From positions 3,348,001 through 3,412,000 of the forward strand of contig NZ_CP190246.1 in the NCBI RefSeq assembly GCF_039652435.2: a DNA stretch of 64,000 bases, read 5' to 3'. This document shows, one piece after another, positions 9,801-17,120 of this stretch. The stretch is from Niabella insulamsoli. Its GTDB lineage: Bacteria > Bacteroidota > Bacteroidia > Chitinophagales > Chitinophagaceae. Both the position numbers and the translations under genes were made by a program. The first letter of the stretch is position 1, and every line of letters begins with the position of its first letter. Under the pieces are notes generated by a model, which worked only from the letters and a program-made list of their open reading frames with translations, did not search any database and had not been told where the DNA came from.

Positions 9801-11693
9801 CTGGCCGACAGCCTGGATGCCTGCAACGACCTGTTGCTGGCGGAAAGCGCGTATCAACTGACGCAGGGCAACCAGGACAGAACTTCCGGCGTGCTCAACG
9901 CGACGCTGCTGGCTGACACACCGCCTGAAATACAAGTAACTGAAACGCCGCGGTCGAGCTTGTTTACTTACACGCACCGCATTTCAGTTCACTTCAGAAC
10001 AGAAGGCGGCCTTAGCCTGGGTGTGGGCTGGCCCTCTGTCTTATCGCCCCGTGCCCGTTTTGAACCGGGGCTGAACTTATGGTTATCGGAGTTGATCGGC
10101 GATCCCCAACAAATATTTTGTACAGCGGCAGCGCTGGATGCGAATGGCAATGCCACTAACACCATCATGATCACGCTTTCCGATCTCGAGCTGCATCCTA
10201 TCGACCTGGTGTATATGATCCCCGAAGACCTGGGCGGCGGAGCCACAGAGCTGGAAAGTCGTATCGCTTATTATTTTAGAAAGCGGGAAAACACTGATAC
10301 CGCCACAGGCGTCCGAATCAGTTTCAGCCCGGAAGCAGTTTCAAAGCCGGGCAAAACGCTGGCGCAAGTTTATCCGTTGCTGCGTAGCCTGAAAATGTTG
10401 ATCGGCAGCGTCCGCGCTGCTTCGGCAAAAGATTTTATCTCCAGAAAAAAAGTCGTCAATGAAAGCACCGATGACTCAGGAATCGATTTTAATGAATGGC
10501 ATGAGCGCATCCATTTTCAATGGAAAAAACTTTCGGAATTATACCAGGCTTTCAATGAAACCGAACCCGCGCCCGTTGCCCCTAAAGATGAATTTAACCC
10601 TGAGACAATAGCGGATTTCTTTCAAACCGCGGCAGCGCAGCCCAACGAAAAAGAGCGCTACGAGCGCATCGAGTTATCGGATGAGACGCTCAACAAAATG
10701 ATGCAGCTTCAGATCACCGCTTCGACTTACGGCGTACAGCTGGCCTATCCCGAAAACCTCACTTTTATTACCCTTCAAAAGAAAAAAGAATTGCTCGAAA
10801 AAACGCAGCAAGTCTGGCAGGTTTTGGGAACAAAAATCGCGAAGACCAATGCCAAACTGGGCGCAGCCGCTGGTGAAACAAATATCTTCAATAAAATAAA
10901 ATTGTACACCGAGGCGTCGAAAATTTTATTGGGAGACGATTTCGTACCGTTGCCGCAATTTCAATATGCGAACACCGACGATCTTCAAAAAACTTTCGCC
11001 AACGAATCGCAGTTGCTCGCTTATCATCAAAAGAAAAATGAGTTGAGCAAAGGCGCCCTGAAAGACGCCTGGATTCAGTCGGTAGCCCGCGTTAGAAAAG
11101 ATGTGGCGCGTTTTGAAACCGTTCGCACGATGGCGGAAAGCATCAGCCAGAGTGATCTTCGGCTGCAAATGGCGCAGGTGCCTTTCCGGCCGGATGATAG
11201 TTGGCTGGGCGTTGAATTTCCTAAGGAATATGCCGGAGCTCCCTTTACTATTATGGATGATACCGTGTCGCTGGCGCTGATCGGCGAAACCGCTTTTGAA
11301 ACTGCGCAAAAACAATCGGCCTGGATCATTGACGAATGGACAGAAAAAATTCCGATCGCTGATGAAGTGACCGGCGTAGCTTTTCATTACAATCAGCCCA
11401 ACGCTGCCGCGCCGCAATCGATCATCGTAGCCATAGAACCCACGGGCGGAGAAAAATGGGACTGGGATGTTTTACAGGGCGTGTTGGACGACACGCTGCG
11501 CAGGTCAAAATCAAGAGCGGTAGAGCCTGACCATATCATGGAGCATGAGACACTCAGCGTGCTATTACCCATGACTATTGCCTCTTTCGACGTCAACGAA
11601 GCGAATGTATCTCTGGACTATCTGCTGCTTAGCGATAAATTTCAAAAACTCGCGGCAACAGCCAACCTACAGCTTTATAAAAAGTGGAATTAA
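6837..11693 (+). CDS. Giant cluster protein 3 (1618 aa), unknown function
   Basis: This is the largest gene in the window. The first 75 residues are charged and predicted helical, possibly coiled coil. Next comes a segment beginning with VVMLPVRIETRF near residue 84, followed by Trp- and Pro-rich stretches. A second recognisable block, PAIRVGDQPYGVL, lies around residue 460. I recall similar blocks in large uncharacterised proteins from other bacteria, but cannot name a family. No signal peptide or transmembrane helix is evident. Several later segments (about residues 1215-1250 and 1310-1460) are charged helices. It lies 30 nt after the preceding gene and 12 nt before the next. Confidence 0.85.
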   Translation: MASFQEQINHIKKLRSDYQRTDQTTYADKLKIQKGYKATDESSAFKQLKTSEARLKNSRISLNEAIKKLHLLNIRSLTKELNGKVPVVMLPVRIETRFVNPPISSVPELWIRIFPDDIHTNTHEPAMTQGEIDAGQAYWTAMADVSSQLSPDEKEEARKNIWLKLKETVTGAQRAIWVAKSTKPVNWINMDATAPTLQFPTYPEIKTHSWTRAPQTQALPDRFVVTIFRNGKSVHEQIGNIIPDTVFLGPDPMAAEEAIKKEANDIRFNEDIDWLQHFDRAIELGLGMKIRLQPTMFATGNKLERLTVLGLAHSADADNGKMILETLFENHHCASKGFSFLKQGTPTNNTEKDGSGYVKNEDLLARGYYTGAKTGKTAGSDLDLFTRILGIDISHLDEVNNGDLSEHAQALMMNTALYAATLSYYFNELMDPVIKESDANLIRSFFTNYVSARGPLPAIRVGDQPYGVLLSSDLDRWTETNSKFYTGMALCLNRLQQIWDGMVAGKVPSVAKGGDTETLLKILGLHSGSVAFRQRLGNLPDFSYALGNININNLQNDVQALNHRIVTFLKSLGFVYGKDSFYPLISNMIFYDRTTPLSDKKLLLPNVAGAENEFLPALPKSGLNYIEWMAQKATVAALESVNFDGDKPPRTLLAIWLRHAMLTELRQAGTKFYIKNKLPINLASFEKSLYNFDKAAPDLTSYELLRGEPQKLDRVKFANVRGNLGDYLLGKFVGTENRQLSEMKKAMSGLAKLSTKTLEKNLRDFVDLCSYRLDAWQTGLFTRRALANRAAAPTGAYIGAYGWVENLKAATHIPLAAAAVPQQLKPSNGIAPIKLKENAGFTHVPSLNHATAMGLLLAGYKNHASRSKTQAFSINLSSERTRNALSLLQGVSNGQSIEALLGYQFERAVHDATTKGIANLNRYIYEFRNKYEIQNISVPQQGAAEAQETIDSYPVVNGLKIIKASVSEIGTLVANQGDRTEILKIRDKLADSLDACNDLLLAESAYQLTQGNQDRTSGVLNATLLADTPPEIQVTETPRSSLFTYTHRISVHFRTEGGLSLGVGWPSVLSPRARFEPGLNLWLSELIGDPQQIFCTAAALDANGNATNTIMITLSDLELHPIDLVYMIPEDLGGGATELESRIAYYFRKRENTDTATGVRISFSPEAVSKPGKTLAQVYPLLRSLKMLIGSVRAASAKDFISRKKVVNESTDDSGIDFNEWHERIHFQWKKLSELYQAFNETEPAPVAPKDEFNPETIADFFQTAAAQPNEKERYERIELSDETLNKMMQLQITASTYGVQLAYPENLTFITLQKKKELLEKTQQVWQVLGTKIAKTNAKLGAAAGETNIFNKIKLYTEASKILLGDDFVPLPQFQYANTDDLQKTFANESQLLAYHQKKNELSKGALKDAWIQSVARVRKDVARFETVRTMAESISQSDLRLQMAQVPFRPDDSWLGVEFPKEYAGAPFTIMDDTVSLALIGETAFETAQKQSAWIIDEWTEKIPIADEVTGVAFHYNQPNAAAPQSIIVAIEPTGGEKWDWDVLQGVLDDTLRRSKSRAVEPDHIMEHETLSVLLPMTIASFDVNEANVSLDYLLLSDKFQKLAATANLQLYKKWN

Positions 11694-11705
11694 AAAAAAT
11701 AGATC

Positions 11706-13469
11706 ATGGCTATAGAACTCACCAAATTCAGCAATCTGAAGATTACTACTAAAGTCAATCTTCCTGATTATAAATTTATCAAACCACTAATCTCAAACCG
11801 CAACCGGCTGGAGGGTTTGCCGCGAACCGATGAGTTTGACCGAACCCTGCGCGCCGAAGTGGCCGACCCGTTATGGATGTTGTGCCGGCAGTGGCAGCTG
11901 GGCGAATTCCAGGGCGAAGACGCGGGAACCGCCTACCAGGCAAAGATCTTATCCGAACATCAGCAACCCGGCCTGGTGCAGTTCAAAGAAAACTCCTTTG
12001 CTTATGATGCGTCGGCATCGCCGCTAGAGCCTTTTATCGAAAACGAGGGGCCGGATATTGATTTTTACCTCCGGCTGCAAATGGGCCGCCAGTTTTGTAA
12101 ATTCTTAAAAGACTCAGCACTTCAGGATCTGCAACCGGATTTTTCCCGGCAATACCCGCTAACCGCCGATGTTCACGCTGAAGACCGGGAAGCGCTCTAT
12201 CTGACGCAATCGGTGGGCGACAGTATGCCTGATGGTTACCAGTTGCTGCAGGCGATCGAAGACGGATCTTATGCATCGTTTGTTAATCATCTTCCGGCGA
12301 TAGCCGCCACAACGGCCGAACAGCTGATCGGGGAGGTAGCGCCGCAGTTTGAAAAATGGTTTCATTACCTCTACCCTTCTCACAACGATCACAAAAACGC
12401 ATGGATGCCCAATCGCATGCAATATAATTTTGGCATGGAGTTGCCGCATCCTGAAGGGCGCCAAACCGTTATCCTCGATGCGGAAGCATATGTCTCCGGA
12501 AAGATCGACTGGATGACTTTTGATGAAAACAGAAAGCCGCTAAATAGCACCCGTCCCGCAACGGACAAACCCGAAACGCTTGTTCAGACTTTTATGCCAA
12601 CGCCTTTGCAATATAGTGGCATGCCCCATCCGAGGTTTTGGCAAATGGAAGACAGCCGCGTGGATCTCGGAAAAATTCAAACCGGCACCAGCGGATTGCT
12701 ATCGCTGCTCGTTGCAGAATATGGACTCACCTATTCCAACGACTGGTTTGTACTGCCTTATGAAATGCAGATGAACACGCTTTGCGAAGTCAAGGGCATT
12801 ATGGTGACGGATGTGTTTGGACAAAATATCCTCGTGGAGCCAACTTTCAAAGATCCCGAAATGAACTGGCATGAGTTTGCCTGCTTCCGCCATACGGAAC
12901 GGCAAAACCTCACCTCTCCGCGCAACCGGTTCTACCTGGCGCCGGCTTCCTATAAAATTCAGCAAGGCGACCCGCTGGAACAGATTAATTTTATGCGGGA
13001 TGAAATGACTAATATGGTTTGGGCTATTGAAAGCATCGTACCCTCGGCCGCGGGCGGTAACCGGCAAATTAAAGCCAACGCCAAAAGGTATGAGGAACAA
13101 TTTACGCCGGCCGACCCCGAAGCAAAAATCCGCTACTTATTAGGCACAAGCGTTCCCGAAAACTGGATTCCTTTTGTGCCGGTTCATAAAGACCTGGCCC
13201 GGCAGGAAGTGCGCCTGCAAAGGGCACGTATCCCCAACGCACCGCCGCCGCTGAGCAAACTGCTGACCGAGCAGCCGCCCGGCAAACATTTGATTGAAGA
13301 GGAGGAAGTGCCCCGCGCCGGCGTGATTGTGAAACGATCTTACAAAAGAACGCGCTGGCTCAACGGTGCTACTTTTTTGTGGATTGGACGGACCAAAACA
13401 ACCGGTAAAGGCGAGGGCTGGAGCGGATTAATGTTTGACCAGTTATTGCCTATTAAAAGCGCTGAATAA
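11706..13469 (+). CDS. Cluster protein 4 (587 aa) with RQWQ-GEFQGEDAG motif, unknown function
   Basis: This is the last gene of the four-gene cluster. Near residues 50-80 it carries a striking conserved-looking block: LRAEVADPLWMLCRQWQ followed by LGEFQGEDAG. I have seen this kind of block in uncharacterised cluster proteins from Actinobacteria and Proteobacteria, so the family is probably widespread, but no function can be assigned. There is no signal peptide or membrane segment. The C-terminus is basic and Trp-rich. The stop codon lies 1 nt from the stop codon of the convergent tag gene, which leaves no room for a terminator between them. Confidence 0.83.
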   Translation: MAIELTKFSNLKITTKVNLPDYKFIKPLISNRNRLEGLPRTDEFDRTLRAEVADPLWMLCRQWQLGEFQGEDAGTAYQAKILSEHQQPGLVQFKENSFAYDASASPLEPFIENEGPDIDFYLRLQMGRQFCKFLKDSALQDLQPDFSRQYPLTADVHAEDREALYLTQSVGDSMPDGYQLLQAIEDGSYASFVNHLPAIAATTAEQLIGEVAPQFEKWFHYLYPSHNDHKNAWMPNRMQYNFGMELPHPEGRQTVILDAEAYVSGKIDWMTFDENRKPLNSTRPATDKPETLVQTFMPTPLQYSGMPHPRFWQMEDSRVDLGKIQTGTSGLLSLLVAEYGLTYSNDWFVLPYEMQMNTLCEVKGIMVTDVFGQNILVEPTFKDPEMNWHEFACFRHTERQNLTSPRNRFYLAPASYKIQQGDPLEQINFMRDEMTNMVWAIESIVPSAAGGNRQIKANAKRYEEQFTPADPEAKIRYLLGTSVPENWIPFVPVHKDLARQEVRLQRARIPNAPPPLSKLLTEQPPGKHLIEEEEVPRAGVIVKRSYKRTRWLNGATFLWIGRTKTTGKGEGWSGLMFDQLLPIKSAE

Positions 13470-13470
13470 A

Positions 13471-14019
13471 CTATCTGCGCATCCACATCGGCTTTAGCCT
13501 GAGGATTTTTTTATATGTAGGGCAGGATTCGCTATGACAACCGGGCAGGTAGCCGGTGCTCATCAGAAACTCATTGACGATTTCGCCGCCGGTAAACTTG
13601 AACGTTTTCTTAAACAGTTTCATCCAGGCTTCTTTGGTTTGCGGGTGATGATGGTTGAGCCAGTTTTGAAATGAACCAAACTCCTTTTGCAAGCCGACAA
13701 TGGTTTTGGCGTTTTCGATTGCCGCGTTTATCTTCAGCCGGTTGCGGATGATACCTGCATCCTGCATAAGCGCATCGAATTTCTTCGAATTGAAGCGGCT
13801 TACTTTAGCAATGTCAAAATTGCTGAAAGCCTTGTAAAAATTGTCTTTCTTTTTTAAAATGGTTTCCCAGCTGAGCCCGGCCTGGTTGATCTCGAGCACC
13901 AACCTTGCAAACAGTTCATTGTCTGATTGAAGGGGGAAGCCATATTCGTGGTCGTGATACGATTCGTGAACGGTTCGTTTACCTTTGCCTTTTACAAAAT
14001 CGCAGTAAGTATTTGCCAT
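13471..14019 (-). CDS. tag: DNA-3-methyladenine glycosylase I
   Basis: This base-excision repair enzyme removes N3-methyladenine from alkylated DNA in the cytoplasm. The 182-residue length fits the family. Visible hallmarks are the YHDHEYG segment at residues 21-27, the catalytic-pocket segment LEINQAGLSW with Glu43, and the four zinc-snap ligands Cys6, His22, His162 and Cys166. These match Cys4, His17, His175 and Cys179 of the E. coli enzyme in order and spacing. It is transcribed towards the giant-protein cluster and probably alone. The ATG at 14019 gives the expected N-terminus. Confidence 0.95.
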   Translation of the reverse strand: MANTYCDFVKGKGKRTVHESYHDHEYGFPLQSDNELFARLVLEINQAGLSWETILKKKDNFYKAFSNFDIAKVSRFNSKKFDALMQDAGIIRNRLKINAAIENAKTIVGLQKEFGSFQNWLNHHHPQTKEAWMKLFKKTFKFTGGEIVNEFLMSTGYLPGCHSESCPTYKKILRLKPMWMRR

Positions 14020-14052
14020 GCTGCAAGATGCGTAAAAAAAAATGATATTTTT

Positions 14053-14085
14053 TTTGGAATATTAGATTCGGTTACCTTATTTTTG
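14053..14085 (+). promoter_or_regulatory. Bacteroidota-type promoter for tRNA-Val
   Basis: TTTG at 14053-14056 is followed after 21 nt by TATTTTTG at 14078-14085, a full match to the TAnnTTTG -7 element. The tRNA starts 34 nt downstream. The established phylum consensus has the same two elements. Confidence 0.65.
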
Positions 14086-14119
14086 CACTCCCTTTTACAA
14101 ACAAGGGGAAAATAAAAGA

Positions 14120-14194
14120 GGGAGTTTAGCTCAGTTGGTTCAGAGCATCTGCCTTACAAGCAGAGGGTCGGCGGTTCGAGCCCGTCAACTCCCA
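14120..14194 (+). tRNA. tRNA-Val (anticodon UAC)
   Basis: All four arms can be drawn by eye: acceptor GGGAGTT/AACTCCC, D stem GCTC/GAGC, anticodon stem TCTGC/GCAGA with loop CTTACAA (anticodon TAC at 14155-14157), and T arm with TTCGAGC. The CCA end is not encoded. The 3' half is the phage attachment core: the 5' half is host DNA, and the sequence from 14151 on is restored by the identical phage copy, so the tRNA stays functional. Confidence 0.97.
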
Positions 14195-14198
14195 CAAA
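14151..14198. repeat. attL core (48-bp direct repeat)
   Basis: It is identical to 61517-61564. It begins within the tRNA-Val anticodon stem and ends 4 nt past the tRNA. The base before it differs between the two copies (T here, C at the right end), and the base after it also differs. Confidence 0.93.
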
Positions 14199-14236
14199 GG
14201 TCGAAATCCAATACTGTATTGAGTTTCGGCCTTTTT
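14197..14236 (+). terminator. Phage-supplied terminator behind tRNA-Val
   Basis: Stem AAGGTCGAAA (14197-14206) pairs with TTTCGGCCTT (14224-14233) with one G-U pair. An inner CAATAC/GTATTG stem lies in the loop, and a short T run follows. It lies on the phage side of attL and so replaces the host tRNA terminator displaced to 61567. Confidence 0.7.
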
Positions 14237-14271
14237 CAACCTTAGCCTTGCGGCTTCAATATTTTTCAAAC

Positions 14272-14295
14272 GTTAACAATTCGAGTTAACAAAAC
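14272..14295. repeat. Candidate integrase arm-type sites, left end
   Basis: GTTAAC occurs at 14272-14277 and again at 14285-14290, where it is extended to GTTAACAAAAC (14285-14295). The same paired arrangement is present at the other phage end (61421-61438). The placement next to int and attL fits arm-binding sites of a tyrosine integrase. Confidence 0.45.
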
Positions 14296-14304
14296 AAAAA
14301 AGAT

Positions 14305-15540
14305 ATGAAGCGCAAGAATCAAATTAGACTCCCCAACGGTTGCTGGTGCAGCCCCCTCACCGTTCATCCTAAAAACTGGGAAAAAGGCGGAGAGAAGTCT
14401 TTAAAAGAAAAATGGTACATATCGTACCGATTTTACGATCCCAAAAGGGTAGACAAACAGGGAAATCTCATTCCCAAACAAGTGATACTCAAAGGCATGA
14501 ACGAGCTTTTCACGCATCGAGAGCGGACGAAAGCGACCAAAATGATTATTGAAAGCGAACTTACTATCTTAGTCGAGCAAGGTTTCAATCCAATCACACA
14601 GGAATTTAAGCCAGATACAGAATACGAAGCTATACTTTCTCCGTCAACCAGGCTTTACAAAGCGTTAGCGAAATCTGCCGAAACGATTGACGTCGCGCCG
14701 ACTACCAGAGCAGAAGTAAAAGGGGTGGTTAAATATGCCACGAAATCCATTTTCAGCCTCAAATTGACAGGATTGGAAGTCGGAGAAACCAGAATTAAGC
14801 ACATCAGAGCGATACTTGACAATTGCGCCAACATTAAAGAGGTTTGGAATAACAATCAGTTCAATGTTTACCGCAAATGCTTGAATATGCTTTTTGTGGA
14901 ATTAATTGAGCAGGGCGCCATTGAACACAATCCGGCCAGGGAGATTAAAAAACGGAAATGGACCGAAAGGTTAAAGGCCGGGATTCCTTCCTACGAGCGC
15001 AGACGGATTGATGAACATTTGCGCAAAAAGAAATTAACATCCTTCCGCCTCTTCATCCGGATCCTGTTTTCTACCGGCGCGAGAATTACTGAGCTTATGG
15101 ATGTACAGCGTAATGTCGTAGATCTGGCAAATCAAACCTATGTTGTCACGATAAAAAAAGGCAAATCCTACAAACAAGTGAAAAAGACAATTACCAATCA
15201 CTCTCTAAGATACTGGAAGCTGTTATGCAAGACGGCCCAGCCTAACGATTACATCTTTAGCGAAGGGTTGGTTCCGGGAAGCAAAAAGATCAGAACTGAC
15301 CAGATCAAGCGGCGCTGGGCCACTCACGTGCAGAGCGAAAAATATGGTATTAATACAAAGCACACTATTTATGAATTAAAACACACGCATACCACAGAAG
15401 TTGTTACCAACAATTCGGACGAACATGCAGCAGCTTTAAATAGCCATTCAAGCTTAAAATTAGTCCATTCTGTATATGACCGTCTCCATGATCAGCGGAA
15501 ACACGAGGAGTTGAAAAAAGTAAGGGTTTCTTTTATTTAA
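14305..15540 (+). CDS. int: Tyrosine-type site-specific integrase
   Basis: The 411-residue protein catalyses phage integration and excision at the adjacent tRNA-Val core. The N-terminal part resembles a DNA arm-binding domain, residues of about 140-215 a SAM-like core-binding domain, and residues of about 230-400 the catalytic domain. Candidate active-site residues are Arg260 (in STGARITEL), Lys285, the segment YELKH (356-360), His381 and nucleophile Tyr391. The usual HxxR box is Y-x-x-K here, a variant I recognise from Bacteroidota phage and transposon integrases. The gene sits 110 nt from the tRNA, as expected. Excisionase is not identified. Confidence 0.93.
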   Translation: MKRKNQIRLPNGCWCSPLTVHPKNWEKGGEKSLKEKWYISYRFYDPKRVDKQGNLIPKQVILKGMNELFTHRERTKATKMIIESELTILVEQGFNPITQEFKPDTEYEAILSPSTRLYKALAKSAETIDVAPTTRAEVKGVVKYATKSIFSLKLTGLEVGETRIKHIRAILDNCANIKEVWNNNQFNVYRKCLNMLFVELIEQGAIEHNPAREIKKRKWTERLKAGIPSYERRRIDEHLRKKKLTSFRLFIRILFSTGARITELMDVQRNVVDLANQTYVVTIKKGKSYKQVKKTITNHSLRYWKLLCKTAQPNDYIFSEGLVPGSKKIRTDQIKRRWATHVQSEKYGINTKHTIYELKHTHTTEVVTNNSDEHAAALNSHSSLKLVHSVYDRLHDQRKHEELKKVRVSFI

Positions 15541-15557
15541 CCGACATCAAATACTTT

Positions 15558-15590
15558 TTTGGTAATTTAAAGTTCGTTTTTAAATATTTG
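15558..15590 (+). promoter_or_regulatory. Candidate promoter for the 15607-16915 operon
   Basis: TTTG at 15558-15561, a 21-nt spacer and AATATTTG at 15583-15590 (7 of 8 match to TAnnTTTG). The first gene starts 17 nt downstream. Confidence 0.45.
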
Positions 15591-15606
15591 CTAAAATTAT
15601 CAGTTT

Positions 15607-15906
15607 ATGAGCAACCTAATTAATCTTCGCGATTACGGGCATTTGTATTTCAAATTGCACGATAGCGAGTATGCCTACTATGCAAGCTTAAATTATGATT
15701 ATGTTGATGACGGGGATGGTATTGTGCCATCAGGCCTGATTCATGTTTACCTGCTTCATCCGATCAAAGGATCTGTGGTTACGCAGCTGATAGAAAGCGA
15801 TGAGCCCGGATTATATGTTGTTGATGATGATCAACCCGAGATCGATTCCAATATCCTGGATGAGATCAACCAGCAATTAAAAAAGCACATCGAAAACATT
15901 AAATAA
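15607..15906 (+). CDS. Hypothetical phage protein (99 aa)
   Basis: I do not recognise this acidic soluble protein, which is rich in Tyr and Asp and has no membrane segment. Its stop codon overlaps the start of the SRAP gene by 1 nt (TAATG), so the two are probably translationally coupled. It is the first gene of a three-gene set behind a candidate promoter. Confidence 0.75.
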   Translation: MSNLINLRDYGHLYFKLHDSEYAYYASLNYDYVDDGDGIVPSGLIHVYLLHPIKGSVVTQLIESDEPGLYVVDDDQPEIDSNILDEINQQLKKHIENIK

Positions 15907-16682
15907 TGTGTTACTACAATTCTTATCACAGCCCTCAAAGCCTAATTTTTGAGGATCAAAAAATTGACCCCGTGCCCTTCAACCGACCGGTCGCCAGCGG
16001 GTTTGAATATCCAGACTGGCCGGTGCTCCTAAAAGATAACGAAGGGGCTTACGTAAACGAGCTCATGCAATGGGGATTTCTGCCGACATATATTTCGGAT
16101 GGTGCTCAGGCATCGAATTTCCGTGGCGGCTATAAAGATGAGAAAGGCAAATATCACCCGCCCGTAACAACGCTCAATGCTATAGCCGAGGAAATGCAGG
16201 ATAAACCCATGTTCAAAAAGAATGTCGGGAATCGATGCCTGGTTTTATCATCCGGTTTTTACGAATGGAAGCATGTGCCGAAGATTGGGAAATCAGGTAA
16301 AGAGTTGAAGGCTACCGATAAGATACCGCACTTTATTTATTTGAAGGACAGGCCGCATTTTTTCATGGCCGGCATATACAATCTCTGGACCAATCGCGCT
16401 ACTGGCGAAGTAGTGCCCACCTTCGCTATCTGCACAACGGCGGCTAACACACTGATGCAGGAAATTCACAACAGTAAAAAACGGATGCCTTTAATCCTAG
16501 ATGAGGAGCTGGCGAAATATTGGCTGGATCCCACTTTAAACGAAAAGCAAATCACAGAAATAGCGCATTTCAAAATCAGCGAATCGGAAATGGATGCTTA
16601 TGAAGTGGACAAAGAGTTTCGAACATCGCCTGAGCCGAATAAGCCGCGACCCAATGAGGATCCGCAAAATTTGTTGTTATGA
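15906..16682 (+). CDS. SRAP-family protein (YedK/HMCES-like), abasic-site DNA crosslinking
   Basis: SRAP proteins bind abasic sites in single-stranded DNA and form a protective thiazolidine crosslink through Cys2, exposed after Met removal. This 258-residue protein has Cys2 directly after Met, Asn91, Glu120 in the GFYEW motif and His188 in the segment HNSKKRMPLIL, in the order seen in YedK and HMCES. It overlaps both neighbours by 1-4 nt. As a phage gene beside int it may protect phage DNA during replication or SOS; that role is inference. Some phages use it as a counter-defence, but nothing here shows this. Confidence 0.93.
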   Translation: MCYYNSYHSPQSLIFEDQKIDPVPFNRPVASGFEYPDWPVLLKDNEGAYVNELMQWGFLPTYISDGAQASNFRGGYKDEKGKYHPPVTTLNAIAEEMQDKPMFKKNVGNRCLVLSSGFYEWKHVPKIGKSGKELKATDKIPHFIYLKDRPHFFMAGIYNLWTNRATGEVVPTFAICTTAANTLMQEIHNSKKRMPLILDEELAKYWLDPTLNEKQITEIAHFKISESEMDAYEVDKEFRTSPEPNKPRPNEDPQNLLL

Positions 16683-16915
16683 AAATTCCTGTCGAATTTA
16701 AAACCAACGACAAATCATTTAAAGGCTTTCTGACAAGCGTGCCCGGCTCCGGTGGGACCTTTTATCACTTGTATGTGCGCAGGCAGGGAAAGGCGGGAAT
16801 AGGAGATTACTTTGCCGGGCAATTTTGGCAGATCGAACAGGGCTGGCAATTTGCTTCGCAAAAGAGATTTAATGCCGATATCGCAAAGCAGCTGGAGCAG
16901 GCGCTGGCGCTGTAA
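16679..16915 (+). CDS. Hypothetical phage protein (78 aa)
   Basis: This small basic protein starts inside the SRAP stop codon (ATGA overlap) and is surely co-translated with it. The sequence looks like a compact beta-rich domain (strand-like stretch FYHLYVRRQG) with a helical C-terminus. No family is recognised. It is the last gene of the plus-strand left arm; 205 nt follow without a gene, except for the terminator of the opposing gene. Confidence 0.7.
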   Translation: MKIPVEFKTNDKSFKGFLTSVPGSGGTFYHLYVRRQGKAGIGDYFAGQFWQIEQGWQFASQKRFNADIAKQLEQALAL

Positions 16916-17074
16916 TTCTCTCGAAAATTCTTATCTTTAAGATGGTGATACCAGTTTAGCAACGGTGCCAGCCCTCTAACCTTTTTATTATTTTCTTCTT
17001 ACTTTTAGCAGCATACCTTAGCGCATTAGCAAGACTTCCGTGGATTGAGCGACACTTTTCAATAAATTTTAGAA

Positions 17075-17100
17075 TAAAAAAAGCCCCTCGATTGAGGGGC
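17075..17100 (-). terminator. Terminator of the BRO-N gene
   Basis: Read on the minus strand, GCCCCTC-AATC-GAGGGGC (17100-17083) is followed by a run of Ts (17082-17075). It lies 20 nt after the gene end. Confidence 0.85.
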
Positions 17101-17120
17101 AAGTCGGTGCTACTAAATAA

